A stretch of 17,290 nt of DNA from assembly GCA_007132365.1 (NCBI GenBank), contig SLOS01000207.1, positions 1-17,290 of the forward strand, read 5' to 3'. The position numbers were made by a program, and so were the translations under genes. The notes under the pieces are model-generated. The model was not told the DNA's origin, searched no databases, and was given only the letters and a program-made list of their open reading frames with translations. Numbering within the stretch: the first letter of the stretch is position 1; every line of letters starts with the position of its first letter. The DNA comes from Bacteroidales bacterium. Lineage in GTDB: Bacteria > Bacteroidota > Bacteroidia > Bacteroidales > PUMT01. Of this stretch, positions 1-7,041 are shown piece by piece.

Positions 1-846
1 CCATCAATGGGAAAAACAGCTTTTGTGCTTTCAATGACCAGGAACATTGCAGTGGAGCATAAGCGGCCTGTAGCTGTCTTTTCACTTGAGATGTCATCTA
101 TACAGCTTGTTAACCGGATGATAGTAAGTGAAACTAAACTCCCCTCCGATCGCATCAGAAACGGCAAACTGCATGATTATGAATGGGAACAACTGGAAAT
201 AAAAATTAAAAATCTTGTTGATGCCCCTATTTTCATTGATGATACGCCAGCAATATCCATATATGAGTTAAGGGCAAAATGCAGAAGGCTGAAGAGGCAG
301 CACAATATTGAGCTTATAATCATTGACTATTTGCAGTTGATGACAGGAACAACTGATACCAGGGGTAACCGGGAACAGGAAGTATCAACAATATCCCGTT
401 CACTTAAGGCAATATCCAAGGAACTTAATGTACCGGTAATTGCACTTTCCCAGTTAAACAGGGCAGTAGAAACCAGGGGTGGGACGAAAAGGCCGCAACT
501 TTCAGATTTACGTGAATCCGGTGCAATTGAACAGGATGCTGATATGGTATTGTTTATTCACAGACCTGAATACTACGGGTTTTATGAGGATGAAGATGGA
601 AACTCAAACATTGGGGTCGCCGAGATCATTATTTCCAAGCACAGGAATGGCCCCGTTGGTGAGGTAAAACTGAAATTTCATTCAGAATCGGCCAATTTCA
701 CTGAACTTGAAGACGACCTGAAGCCCATATCCGAAGATGACCTCTCAATAACCCTCGGGTCAAAGATGAATGAAAATAATGAGTTTTCCAGGGGTTTTAC
801 CGGAAAAGGCAATATTGATTTTGACAATGAACCACCGCCATTCTGA
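1..846 (+). CDS. dnaB: Replicative DNA helicase DnaB, C-terminal RecA-like domain (5' end outside window)
   Basis: This is the hexameric helicase that unwinds DNA at the replication fork. The reading frame is open to the first base, so the gene starts upstream; the visible 281 codons begin inside the Walker A loop (PSMGKTA), and the N-terminal primase-binding domain is not in view. Counting from the first Met at base 7, the H1a motif FSLEM is at 25-29, the Walker B strand IIIDYLQLM at 104-112, the SQLNRAVE sensor motif at 148-155, the DLRESGAIEQDAD segment at 167-179 and the arginine-finger region KHRNGP at 211-216. These motifs are in the family order with no break or intein. The last 45 or so residues form an acidic, low-complexity tail ending in PPPF. 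A 6-bp inverted repeat spans the stop codon. The identification is firm; only the start is missing. Confidence 0.96.
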   Translation, partial: PSMGKTAFVLSMTRNIAVEHKRPVAVFSLEMSSIQLVNRMIVSETKLPSDRIRNGKLHDYEWEQLEIKIKNLVDAPIFIDDTPAISIYELRAKCRRLKRQHNIELIIIDYLQLMTGTTDTRGNREQEVSTISRSLKAISKELNVPVIALSQLNRAVETRGGTKRPQLSDLRESGAIEQDADMVLFIHRPEYYGFYEDEDGNSNIGVAEIIISKHRNGPVGEVKLKFHSESANFTELEDDLKPISEDDLSITLGSKMNENNEFSRGFTGKGNIDFDNEPPPF

Positions 847-854
847 CAGGCGGT
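834..854 (+). other. Short inverted repeat across the dnaB stop codon
   Basis: ACCGCC (834-839) and GGCGGT (849-854) form a 6-bp GC-rich stem around a 9-base loop that contains the TGA stop. No T-run follows directly; the nearest is TTTT about 20 bases downstream. It could stabilise the mRNA 3' end or act as a weak terminator, but it is short enough to be chance. Confidence 0.3.
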
Positions 855-942
855 GAAATCGGTAAATTTTCAATCACTGCAGGTTTCCTGACCGGTAGAG
901 CGGATTAAAATCAAAACTACTGACATATCCGGAGCTCCGATT

Positions 943-968
943 AACTCCCTTAGTTCCTTCAAGGAGTT
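943..968 (+). terminator. Possible hairpin in the dnaB to DEAD-box helicase gap
   Basis: The 242-base gap 847-1088 has no gene. Within it AACTCCCTT (943-951) and AAGGAGTT (961-968) can pair over 8 bp with one bulged C and a loop of about 9 bases. There is no U-tract, so intrinsic termination is only a guess. Just upstream, 930-939 is a perfect 10-base palindrome (CGGAGCTCCG). Both lie before the promoter of the next gene. Confidence 0.25.
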
Positions 969-1016
969 GATTTCATAAACGTGGCATGTCTATATGCAAA
1001 ATCCCCTTAGATCAGG

Positions 1017-1048
1017 TCTGAATCTGTGTAAATATGTTTGTATCTTTG
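1017..1048 (+). promoter_or_regulatory. Bacteroidota-type promoter for the DEAD-box helicase gene
   Basis: TATCTTTG at 1041-1048 is an exact match to the Bacteroidota -7 element TAnnTTTG. TCTG at 1017-1020, one base off TTTG, lies 20 bases upstream, inside the usual 19-21 base spacer. Transcription would start near 1055, giving a leader of about 34 bases before the ATG at 1089. This is a motif match only. Confidence 0.5.
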
Positions 1049-1088
1049 CATGCCTTCATTTAATTAAACAAAAAGGTAAACTTCTACA

Positions 1089-2324
1089 ATGATAAACTTC
1101 AAAGACTTCAATTTCCATCCATTAATAGATGAAAGCATTGACGCGATGGGTTTTTCCAGGCCGACACCGGTGCAGGTCAAAACTATTCCCTTAATCCTTC
1201 AAAACAAAGATCTAATAGCATGCGCACAGACAGGAACCGGAAAAACAGCGGCCTTTCTGCTACCGGTGCTTCAGAAAATTGTAGAAAATGATGACTTCGA
1301 CGGTACAAGGTTACTGGTAATTGTACCTACCAGGGAACTGGCAATGCAGATCGATCAGCATGTTCAGGGATTTTCATATTATATCCCCGTAAGTTGCATA
1401 GCTGTTTACGGAGGTGGAGATGGAGAAACATGGGATCAGCAAAAATCAGCTATCGCAGCCGGAGTCAACATAATAATCGCCACACCTGGAAGGCTCATTT
1501 CCCTTATCGGGCTCGACTACCTTAAATCTGACTCACTTCAGACCCTTGTTCTGGATGAAGCCGACCGTATGCTTGATATGGGATTTTACGATGATATTAT
1601 TAAAATTATAGGCGCCCTTCCAAAGAAACGGCAGACCCTGATGTTTTCCGCAACCATGCCCCCGAAAATCAGGCAGCTGGCAAAAAAAATACTTACTGAC
1701 CCCGAGGAGGTGAATATATCAATTGCAAAACCGGCTGAAGGTGTCCTTCAGGCAGCATACCTTGTCCACGACGACCAGAAACAGGCCCTCATAATGGACC
1801 TGCTTCATGACAAGCCTGAACTGAAAAGCATACTGATCTTCTCCGCAACCAAAAAAAATGTAAAAATACTTCACAAGCAGCTTAAATCAGACGGCCTTTC
1901 ATGTGGTGCAATACACTCCGACCTGGAACAACATGAACGCATTTCTGTTCTTAACGATTTCAAGAACAGAAAATTCCAGATTCTGGTTGCCACCGACATT
2001 GTATCACGTGGCATAGATATTGACAGCATAGATCTTGTTATTAATTACGATGTGCCATCAGATGCCGAAGATTATGTCCACAGGGTAGGCCGCACGGCAA
2101 GAGCTGAAATGACAGGGGTAGCCCTGACATTCATTAACTACAGGGAGGTAAGAAGTTTCCAGAATATAGAGAGTCTGATAGGAAGCGAGGTTCATAAAAT
2201 ACCGCTCCCTCCTCATATAGGTGAAGGCCCTGAATATAAATCTTCAGGGCCCCGTAAATCCGGAAAATATTTCATGAAAGGCAGGCAAAAGGGAAGAAAG
2301 AAATTTGGGAACAAAAGGGGCTGA
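1089..2324 (+). CDS. DEAD-box ATP-dependent RNA helicase, RhlE type
   Basis: An ATP-dependent RNA remodelling protein; RhlE-type members act in ribosome assembly, cold adaptation and RNA decay, though the targets of this one cannot be read from sequence. All superfamily 2 motifs are present in order: Q motif PTPVQ (25-29), motif I AQTGTGKT (46-53), Ia PTREL (80-84), Ib TPGR (132-135), II DEAD (156-159), III SAT (187-189), IV around 248-253, V ATDIVSRGIDI (301-311) and VI HRVGRTAR (331-338). After the second RecA lobe comes a short basic tail (about 385-411), rich in Lys, Arg and Gly, that probably binds RNA. At 411 residues it is a minimal core plus tail. It is a lone gene with its own promoter, convergent with the MORN-repeat gene downstream. 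The start is the first in-frame ATG after that promoter. Confidence 0.95.
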   Translation: MINFKDFNFHPLIDESIDAMGFSRPTPVQVKTIPLILQNKDLIACAQTGTGKTAAFLLPVLQKIVENDDFDGTRLLVIVPTRELAMQIDQHVQGFSYYIPVSCIAVYGGGDGETWDQQKSAIAAGVNIIIATPGRLISLIGLDYLKSDSLQTLVLDEADRMLDMGFYDDIIKIIGALPKKRQTLMFSATMPPKIRQLAKKILTDPEEVNISIAKPAEGVLQAAYLVHDDQKQALIMDLLHDKPELKSILIFSATKKNVKILHKQLKSDGLSCGAIHSDLEQHERISVLNDFKNRKFQILVATDIVSRGIDIDSIDLVINYDVPSDAEDYVHRVGRTARAEMTGVALTFINYREVRSFQNIESLIGSEVHKIPLPPHIGEGPEYKSSGPRKSGKYFMKGRQKGRKKFGNKRG

Positions 2325-2331
2325 CCATTCA

Positions 2332-2351
2332 GCTTTTCACATCATAAAAGC
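2332..2351. terminator. Possible bidirectional hairpin between convergent genes
   Basis: GCTTTT (2332-2337) and AAAAGC (2346-2351) form a 6-bp stem with an 8-base loop in the 73-base gap between the helicase stop (2324) and the MORN-repeat stop (2398). Position and the T-rich arms suit a shared terminator, but the stem is weak and no separate U-tract follows. Confidence 0.3.
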
Positions 2352-2397
2352 ATCTCTTCGGGGAGAAAATCCTGTCGTAAAAAAGTGCCTGTATCTA

Positions 2398-3198
2398 TCA
2401 GTAATTGCGGGGGGAGAACAGTTCTGATTCATCGGGTTCAGGTATTTTCCCCCGCATCTGTTCAATCTTCCTGAACATTTCCTGCTGCTGATCAAAAAAT
2501 TCTTCCTCATTTTCAGGAATTCCTTCAATATAATTTATGACTGAAACCTGGTCGCCTGATTCATTATAGAAAGTCCATTCCCCATGCATCCGGTTCCTGT
2601 TATAATAACCTTGCATTTCGATACTGCCGGAGGATGAATAAAAAACAAAGCTGCCGTGCCGCTGGCCATTTTCAAATTCTGCTTCGATCCTTAAATTCCC
2701 GTTTTCATAGTATTGTCTCCACGGGCCGTTCCTTAAATCATTTTCATACCAGAAAGATTCAGCGACCCGGCCGTTCGGGTAATATACAGCTGAAAGCCCC
2801 TCCTTCCTCCCCATATCATAGGTCTCAGTACTGGCAAGATAATTGTCATAAAAAGAAAAATATTTCCATAAACTGTCCTTTTTTTCATCAACATAAATTC
2901 CGCGGGCAGCGAGATTGCCATCTTCGTAATAAAGCTGAGTGTCAGCCCTCCTGCCCTCATCACAGAAAACCATAACCGCCATTTTGCTCCCCCCGGGAAA
3001 GTACCTGATGAGCTCACCTGCAGGGCGGCCATTTTTGAATGTGCCATGATACTGAATATTACCGTTGGGATATTTCCGCTCCCAGTAACCCTGTCTCAGC
3101 CCCTGATCATCGGTATAATTTTTCCTGCCTGGTAATTCCTGCGAATTCAGTGATAAGAAAAAAGCAGAAAAAAAGAGATAACAGAATATCAATGGCAT
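2398..3198 (-). CDS. Secreted MORN-repeat protein (YwqK-type)
   Basis: A 266-residue protein of unknown function. Residues 1-19 look like a Sec signal peptide (hydrophobic MPLIFCYLFFSAFFLSL core), probably cut near S19/Q20, with no lipobox Cys. The rest is a run of MORN-like units of about 22 residues with the pattern Y-x-x-G-x-x-x...G-x-x-x-G-x-W: about 41-62, 90-112, 139-160, 163-184, 186-208 and 210-226. The C-terminal 40 residues are acidic and charged. Such units are labelled MORN or YwqK-family antitoxin in databases, but no toxin partner is visible here, so that label should not be taken as function. The ATG at 3198 is preferred; a TTG directly before it would add one residue. It starts 7 bases after the dnaK stop and is probably co-transcribed with dnaK. 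Confidence 0.8.
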   Translation of the reverse strand: MPLIFCYLFFSAFFLSLNSQELPGRKNYTDDQGLRQGYWERKYPNGNIQYHGTFKNGRPAGELIRYFPGGSKMAVMVFCDEGRRADTQLYYEDGNLAARGIYVDEKKDSLWKYFSFYDNYLASTETYDMGRKEGLSAVYYPNGRVAESFWYENDLRNGPWRQYYENGNLRIEAEFENGQRHGSFVFYSSSGSIEMQGYYNRNRMHGEWTFYNESGDQVSVINYIEGIPENEEEFFDQQQEMFRKIEQMRGKIPEPDESELFSPRNY

Positions 3199-3205
3199 CA
3201 AAAAA

Positions 3206-5122
3206 TTATTTTACTTCTTCAAAATCCACGTCAGTGACATCATCATCACCAGAGGACTCCGATTTGGATGATCCTTCATCCTGTCCGGAACTCTGACCGG
3301 ATTCTGCACCAGCCTGAGCCTGACTTGCCTTGTACATCTCCTCCGACGCTGTCTGCCAGACTGTATTCAATTCAGCGGTTGCTTTGTCGATTGCTTCCAG
3401 ATCCTGGCTTTTATGTGCCTCTTTAAGTTTACCAAGAGCCTCTTCAATGGGCGCTTTCTTATCTGCAGGCAGTTTGTCCCCAAATTCCTTCAATTGTTTC
3501 TCGGTCTGGAATATCAGGCTATCAGCTGCATTCATCTTATCGGCCTTTTCCCTAACCTTTTTATCCTCTTCCTCGTGAACCCTGGCCTCCTCCCGCATCC
3601 GCTTTATTTCTTCTTCACTGAGCCCTGATGAGGCCTCAATCCTTATACTTTGCTGTTTGTTTGTACCCTTGTCTTTAGCTGAAACATTAAGAATACCATT
3701 GGCGTCAATATCAAAAGTAACCTCAATCTGGGGTACACCTCTCGGGGCAGGAGGTATTCCATCCAGATGGAACCTGCCAATGGTCTTATTGCCTGACGCA
3801 ACGGGACGTTCACCCTGCAGAACATGTATCTCCACAGAAGGCTGATTATCTGCTGCGGTGGTAAATGTCTCGGTTTTTTTGGTGGGTATGGTGGTATTTG
3901 CCTCAATAAGCCTTGTCATCACACCGCCCATTGTTTCAATCCCCAGAGACAATGGAGTAACATCCAACAGCAGAACATCCTTTACCTCCCCTGTAAGAAC
4001 GCCTCCCTGAATTGCTGCACCAATTGCCACAACCTCATCGGGATTAACGCCCTTTGAAGGTGTCCTTCCAAAGAAATCCTCAACCACCTTCTGTATCGCA
4101 GGTATACGTGTGGACCCGCCCACAAGTATTACTTCATTGATATCTGAAGAAGTCAAACCACTGTCCTTGAGTGCTTTTTTACAGGGCTCTATTGTAGCCT
4201 GAATCAGTTTATCACTGAGCTTCTCAAAGTGAGCCCTCGTAAGTGTCTTCACAATATGTTTTGGTATACCGTCAATAGGCATGATATATGGAAGGTTGAT
4301 CTCAGTGCTGCTTGAACTGGATAATTCAATCTTGGCTTTCTCTGCAGCCTCCTTAAGTCTTTGAAGGGCCATTGGATCTTTTTTGAGATCTACACCCTCA
4401 TCCTTTTTAAATTCTTCTGCCAGCCAGTCTATTATAACCTGGTCAAAATCATCACCCCCGAGGTGAGTATCGCCGTTCGTGGATTTTACCTCAAATACCC
4501 CGTCACCAAGCTCGAGTATTGAAATATCAAACGTTCCTCCTCCAAGGTCATATACAGCAATTTTGAGATCCTGAGATTTTTTATCGAGACCATATGCCAG
4601 AGCTGCAGCGGTAGGCTCATTTATTATCCGCTTCACTTTAAGTCCGGCTATCTCTCCCGCCTCCTTTGTAGCCTGACGCTGTGAATCACTAAAGTAGGCC
4701 GGAACTGTAATAACGGCTTCGTTAACCTCCTGACCCAGATAATCCTCTGCAGTTTTCTTCATCTTTTGAAGAACCATCGCAGAAATCTCCTGGGGAGAAT
4801 ATTTTCGGTCACCTACCACAACCCTGGGTGTTATGTTATCACCCCTGTCAACCTTAAAAGATATCCGGTTAATCTCTTTTGATAACTTATCATAAGGCTC
4901 CCCCATAAATCTTTTGATTGATGAAATTGTCCTTTCGGGATTAGTTATGGCCTGCCTTTTTGCAGGATCCCCGACTTTTCTCTCACCATTATCAACAAAT
5001 GCAACGATTGAAGGAGTTGTTCTTTTACCTTCGCTGTTAGGAATAACTACAGGCTCATTCCCTTCCATTACGGAAACACAACTATTGGTCGTGCCTAGAT
5101 CTATACCAATTATTTTACTCAT
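3206..5122 (-). CDS. dnaK: Molecular chaperone DnaK (Hsp70)
   Basis: The cytoplasmic ATP-driven chaperone that binds unfolded segments and works with DnaJ and GrpE, neither of which is in the window. The 638 residues match the usual length. The ATPase domain has the phosphate-1 loop GIDLGTTNS (6-14), catalytic Lys70, INEPTAAALAYG (167-178), phosphate-2 DLGGGTFD (192-199) and the adenosine motif VGGSTRIP (334-341). The interdomain linker is DVLLLDVTPLSL (382-393), followed by the beta substrate-binding domain and a helical lid from about 500. The disordered Ser/Gly/Gln tail ends in DVTDVDFEEVK. The ATG at 5122 is the family start. The secreted MORN-repeat gene follows after 7 bases. Upstream is a perfect 6-bp inverted repeat with a 9-base spacer, a candidate heat-shock operator; no clear TAnnTTTG promoter was found for this gene. 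Confidence 0.98.
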   Translation of the reverse strand: MSKIIGIDLGTTNSCVSVMEGNEPVVIPNSEGKRTTPSIVAFVDNGERKVGDPAKRQAITNPERTISSIKRFMGEPYDKLSKEINRISFKVDRGDNITPRVVVGDRKYSPQEISAMVLQKMKKTAEDYLGQEVNEAVITVPAYFSDSQRQATKEAGEIAGLKVKRIINEPTAAALAYGLDKKSQDLKIAVYDLGGGTFDISILELGDGVFEVKSTNGDTHLGGDDFDQVIIDWLAEEFKKDEGVDLKKDPMALQRLKEAAEKAKIELSSSSSTEINLPYIMPIDGIPKHIVKTLTRAHFEKLSDKLIQATIEPCKKALKDSGLTSSDINEVILVGGSTRIPAIQKVVEDFFGRTPSKGVNPDEVVAIGAAIQGGVLTGEVKDVLLLDVTPLSLGIETMGGVMTRLIEANTTIPTKKTETFTTAADNQPSVEIHVLQGERPVASGNKTIGRFHLDGIPPAPRGVPQIEVTFDIDANGILNVSAKDKGTNKQQSIRIEASSGLSEEEIKRMREEARVHEEEDKKVREKADKMNAADSLIFQTEKQLKEFGDKLPADKKAPIEEALGKLKEAHKSQDLEAIDKATAELNTVWQTASEEMYKASQAQAGAESGQSSGQDEGSSKSESSGDDDVTDVDFEEVK

Positions 5123-5173
5123 AATATATTTTAGTTTTTATAACATTTTTTTCGGAAAAAGAATAAATCAATG

Positions 5174-5202
5174 ATTGTGCCATAACAATAGAATGGCATG
5201 AT
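5174..5202. promoter_or_regulatory. Inverted repeat with 9-base spacer in the dnaK-panB divergent region
   Basis: TGCCAT (5178-5183) and ATGGCA (5193-5198) are a perfect 6-bp dyad separated by exactly 9 bases. Two further matching pairs lie outside (5174/5202 and 5175/5201), after two non-pairing positions. The N9 geometry is that of CIRCE, the HrcA operator found before dnaK and groE genes, but the arms do not match the CIRCE consensus TTAGCACTC/GAGTGCTAA. It lies 52-80 bases upstream of the dnaK start. An operator role is inference. Confidence 0.4.
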
Positions 5203-5341
5203 TATGCAATAATGACACAAAGATTTCCACATCGGAATAATTTAAAAGGTGACAAAAAGACATTATGACAGTATGTAATTTTAAATGAAAAAAATTTGAC
5301 TTCGTCGATTTTCCATGCCGAACATTGCTCACTTTATAATT

Positions 5342-5371
5342 TTTATGTGATGAAAAATTCATCTACATTTG
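5342..5371 (+). promoter_or_regulatory. Probable Bacteroidota-type promoter for panB
   Basis: TACATTTG at 5364-5371 matches TAnnTTTG exactly. TTTA at 5342-5345, one base off TTTG, lies 18 bases upstream, slightly short. Transcription would begin near 5378, about 20 bases before the ATG at 5398, which supports that start over the in-frame upstream codons at 5296 and 5350. Confidence 0.4.
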
Positions 5372-5397
5372 CTACATCAAACAATATCAGCAAAGAA

Positions 5398-6219
5398 ATG
5401 TCTGTAAACAAAAGATCCAAAATAAAAAAAGTCACTACTCATGTTTTACAGGAGATGAAACTTCATGGTGAGAGAATAGCAATGATTACAGCCTATGACT
5501 ATTCCATGGCCAGAATAATAGATTCGACCGCTATAGATGTAGTGCTTGTGGGTGATTCTGCCTCCAACGTAATGGCAGGCAATGAATCAACCCTGCCCAT
5601 TACACTCGACCAGATGATCTATCATGCCAGATCTGTGGTTAAGGCCATAACCCGGGCGCTTATTGTTGTCGATATGCCGTTTGGCACATACCAGGGAAAC
5701 TCAAAGGAGGCTCTCTGTTCGGCAATAAGGATCATGAAGGAAACTGGTGCACATGCAGTTAAAATGGAGGGAGGATCTGAAATACTCGAATCAGTAAGCC
5801 GGATTCTTTCAGCAGGAATACCCGTAATGGGGCATCTGGGACTTATGCCGCAATCGATTCACAAGTTCGGAACTTACATAGTAAGGGCGACAGAGGAGGA
5901 AGAAGCAAATAAATTATTAGAAGATGCTGATATCCTCGAAAAAGCCGGCTGTTTCTCAATAGTACTTGAAAAAATCCCTGCAAAACTGGCAGCCAGGGTT
6001 GCCTCAACTGTCAGGATACCCATAATAGGAATTGGTGCCGGAGCGGATGTTGACGGACAAGTGCTTGTGCTTCACGATATGCTGGGGATAATTCAGGACT
6101 TCTCCCCGAGGTTTCTAAGACGCTATCATAACCTATATGAAGAAATAAAGGGTGCAGTTCAAAATTATACTGACGATGTAAAATCGAAGGATTTTCCGAA
6201 CGAAAAAGAACAATACTAA
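5398..6219 (+). CDS. panB: 3-methyl-2-oxobutanoate hydroxymethyltransferase PanB
   Basis: First step of pantothenate (coenzyme A) synthesis: transfers a hydroxymethyl group from 5,10-methylenetetrahydrofolate to alpha-ketoisovalerate, giving ketopantoate, in the cytoplasm. The protein is 273 residues from the ATG at 5398 (MSVNKRSKIKKVTTH), the usual family length. Family signatures are TAYDY near the N terminus, VGDS and VVDMPFG (metal-binding aspartates), KMEGG (metal-binding Glu), the GHLGLMPQS loop, the catalytic Glu in LEKIP, and IGIGAG followed by DGQVLVLHDMLG. The frame is open 102 bases further upstream, but that extension has no family similarity and precedes the predicted promoter. 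An RluA-family gene follows after 16 bases, suggesting a two-gene operon. Other pan genes are not nearby. Confidence 0.96.
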   Translation: MSVNKRSKIKKVTTHVLQEMKLHGERIAMITAYDYSMARIIDSTAIDVVLVGDSASNVMAGNESTLPITLDQMIYHARSVVKAITRALIVVDMPFGTYQGNSKEALCSAIRIMKETGAHAVKMEGGSEILESVSRILSAGIPVMGHLGLMPQSIHKFGTYIVRATEEEEANKLLEDADILEKAGCFSIVLEKIPAKLAARVASTVRIPIIGIGAGADVDGQVLVLHDMLGIIQDFSPRFLRRYHNLYEEIKGAVQNYTDDVKSKDFPNEKEQY

Positions 6220-6235
6220 GAGACTGGCCGGCCTG

Positions 6236-6940
6236 ATGCATTCTCCGCAGATAATCCATGAAGACAATCACATTATAGCTGTCAATAAACAGACTTCCGA
6301 CCTTGTTCAGGGAGACATCACCGGTGATGCCTCACTGCAGCAAATTTTGAAATTATGGTTAAAACAGAAATACAATAAACCCGGGAATGTTTACCTGGGC
6401 GTAATTCACAGAATTGACAGACCTGTAAGCGGAGTTGTAATATTTGCAAAAACCAGCAAGGCGCTCACGAGGATGAACAATCTTTTCAAAACCGGTGATG
6501 TAAAAAAAACTTACTGGGCAATTGTAGGAAGTAAACCTGAAAATGATTCAGGCTACCTTGTTCATCATCTTAAAAAAAACCCTGTTCAGAATAAGTCCTA
6601 TGTATCCGAAAAAGCTGTAAAAGGTTCAAAACAGGCAATTCTCAGCTACAAACTCCTCTATGAATTCCAGAACTATTACCTGCTTGAGATTAACCTGGAA
6701 ACAGGCAGGCACCATCAGATCCGTTGCCAACTGGCAAAGATAGGCTGCCCTGTTCTCGGCGACCTGAAATACGGCTTCCCCAGGTCAATCAAATCAGGAG
6801 GAATAGGCCTGCACTCAAGAAAAATTGCCTTTACCCATCCGGTAAGCCTTGAACCGGTAGTGATCATTGCAGATCCTTCCGGGCATAGATTATGGGATAT
6901 TATTAATATGAAATTAAAAACCGGCTCTTTTAAGGTATAG
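6236..6940 (+). CDS. RluA-family RNA pseudouridine synthase
   Basis: Converts specific uridines in rRNA or tRNA to pseudouridine. The catalytic motif HRIDRPVSG is at 58-66 with Asp61 as the nucleophile. Other RluA-family motifs are KTYWAIV (91-97), LETGRHHQIR (154-163) and GDLKYG (175-180). At 234 residues it lacks the N-terminal S4 RNA-binding domain of RluC and RluD and resembles the short stand-alone type common in Bacteroidota. The target base cannot be inferred. The ATG at 6236 is 16 bases after panB and immediately precedes the conserved PQIIHEDNHIIAVNK strand, so it is probably co-transcribed with panB. Family assignment is firm; substrate is unknown. Confidence 0.92.
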   Translation: MHSPQIIHEDNHIIAVNKQTSDLVQGDITGDASLQQILKLWLKQKYNKPGNVYLGVIHRIDRPVSGVVIFAKTSKALTRMNNLFKTGDVKKTYWAIVGSKPENDSGYLVHHLKKNPVQNKSYVSEKAVKGSKQAILSYKLLYEFQNYYLLEINLETGRHHQIRCQLAKIGCPVLGDLKYGFPRSIKSGGIGLHSRKIAFTHPVSLEPVVIIADPSGHRLWDIINMKLKTGSFKV

Positions 6941-7041
6941 TTATCGATCATATCAGGAAATTATTACTTTTAGGCGAAATAAAGATTTAAAGATCAAAAC
7001 TCGCTGCATCATAAATAATCAGGTAGCCACAATTTATAAAA

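Noticed and set aside
2398..3198. Antitoxin of a toxin-antitoxin pair, as the YwqK label suggests
   Set aside because: The protein has a signal peptide and no toxin-like gene lies beside it; the neighbours are dnaK and a convergent RNA helicase.
5296..5397. N-terminal extension of panB from upstream in-frame ATGs
   Set aside because: The extra 34 residues lack family similarity, would make the protein longer than usual, and lie mostly upstream of the predicted transcription start.
5123..5397. Canonical CIRCE element before dnaK
   Set aside because: The 9-base spacer fits but the arms do not match TTAGCACTC/GAGTGCTAA, so only a generic inverted repeat is claimed.
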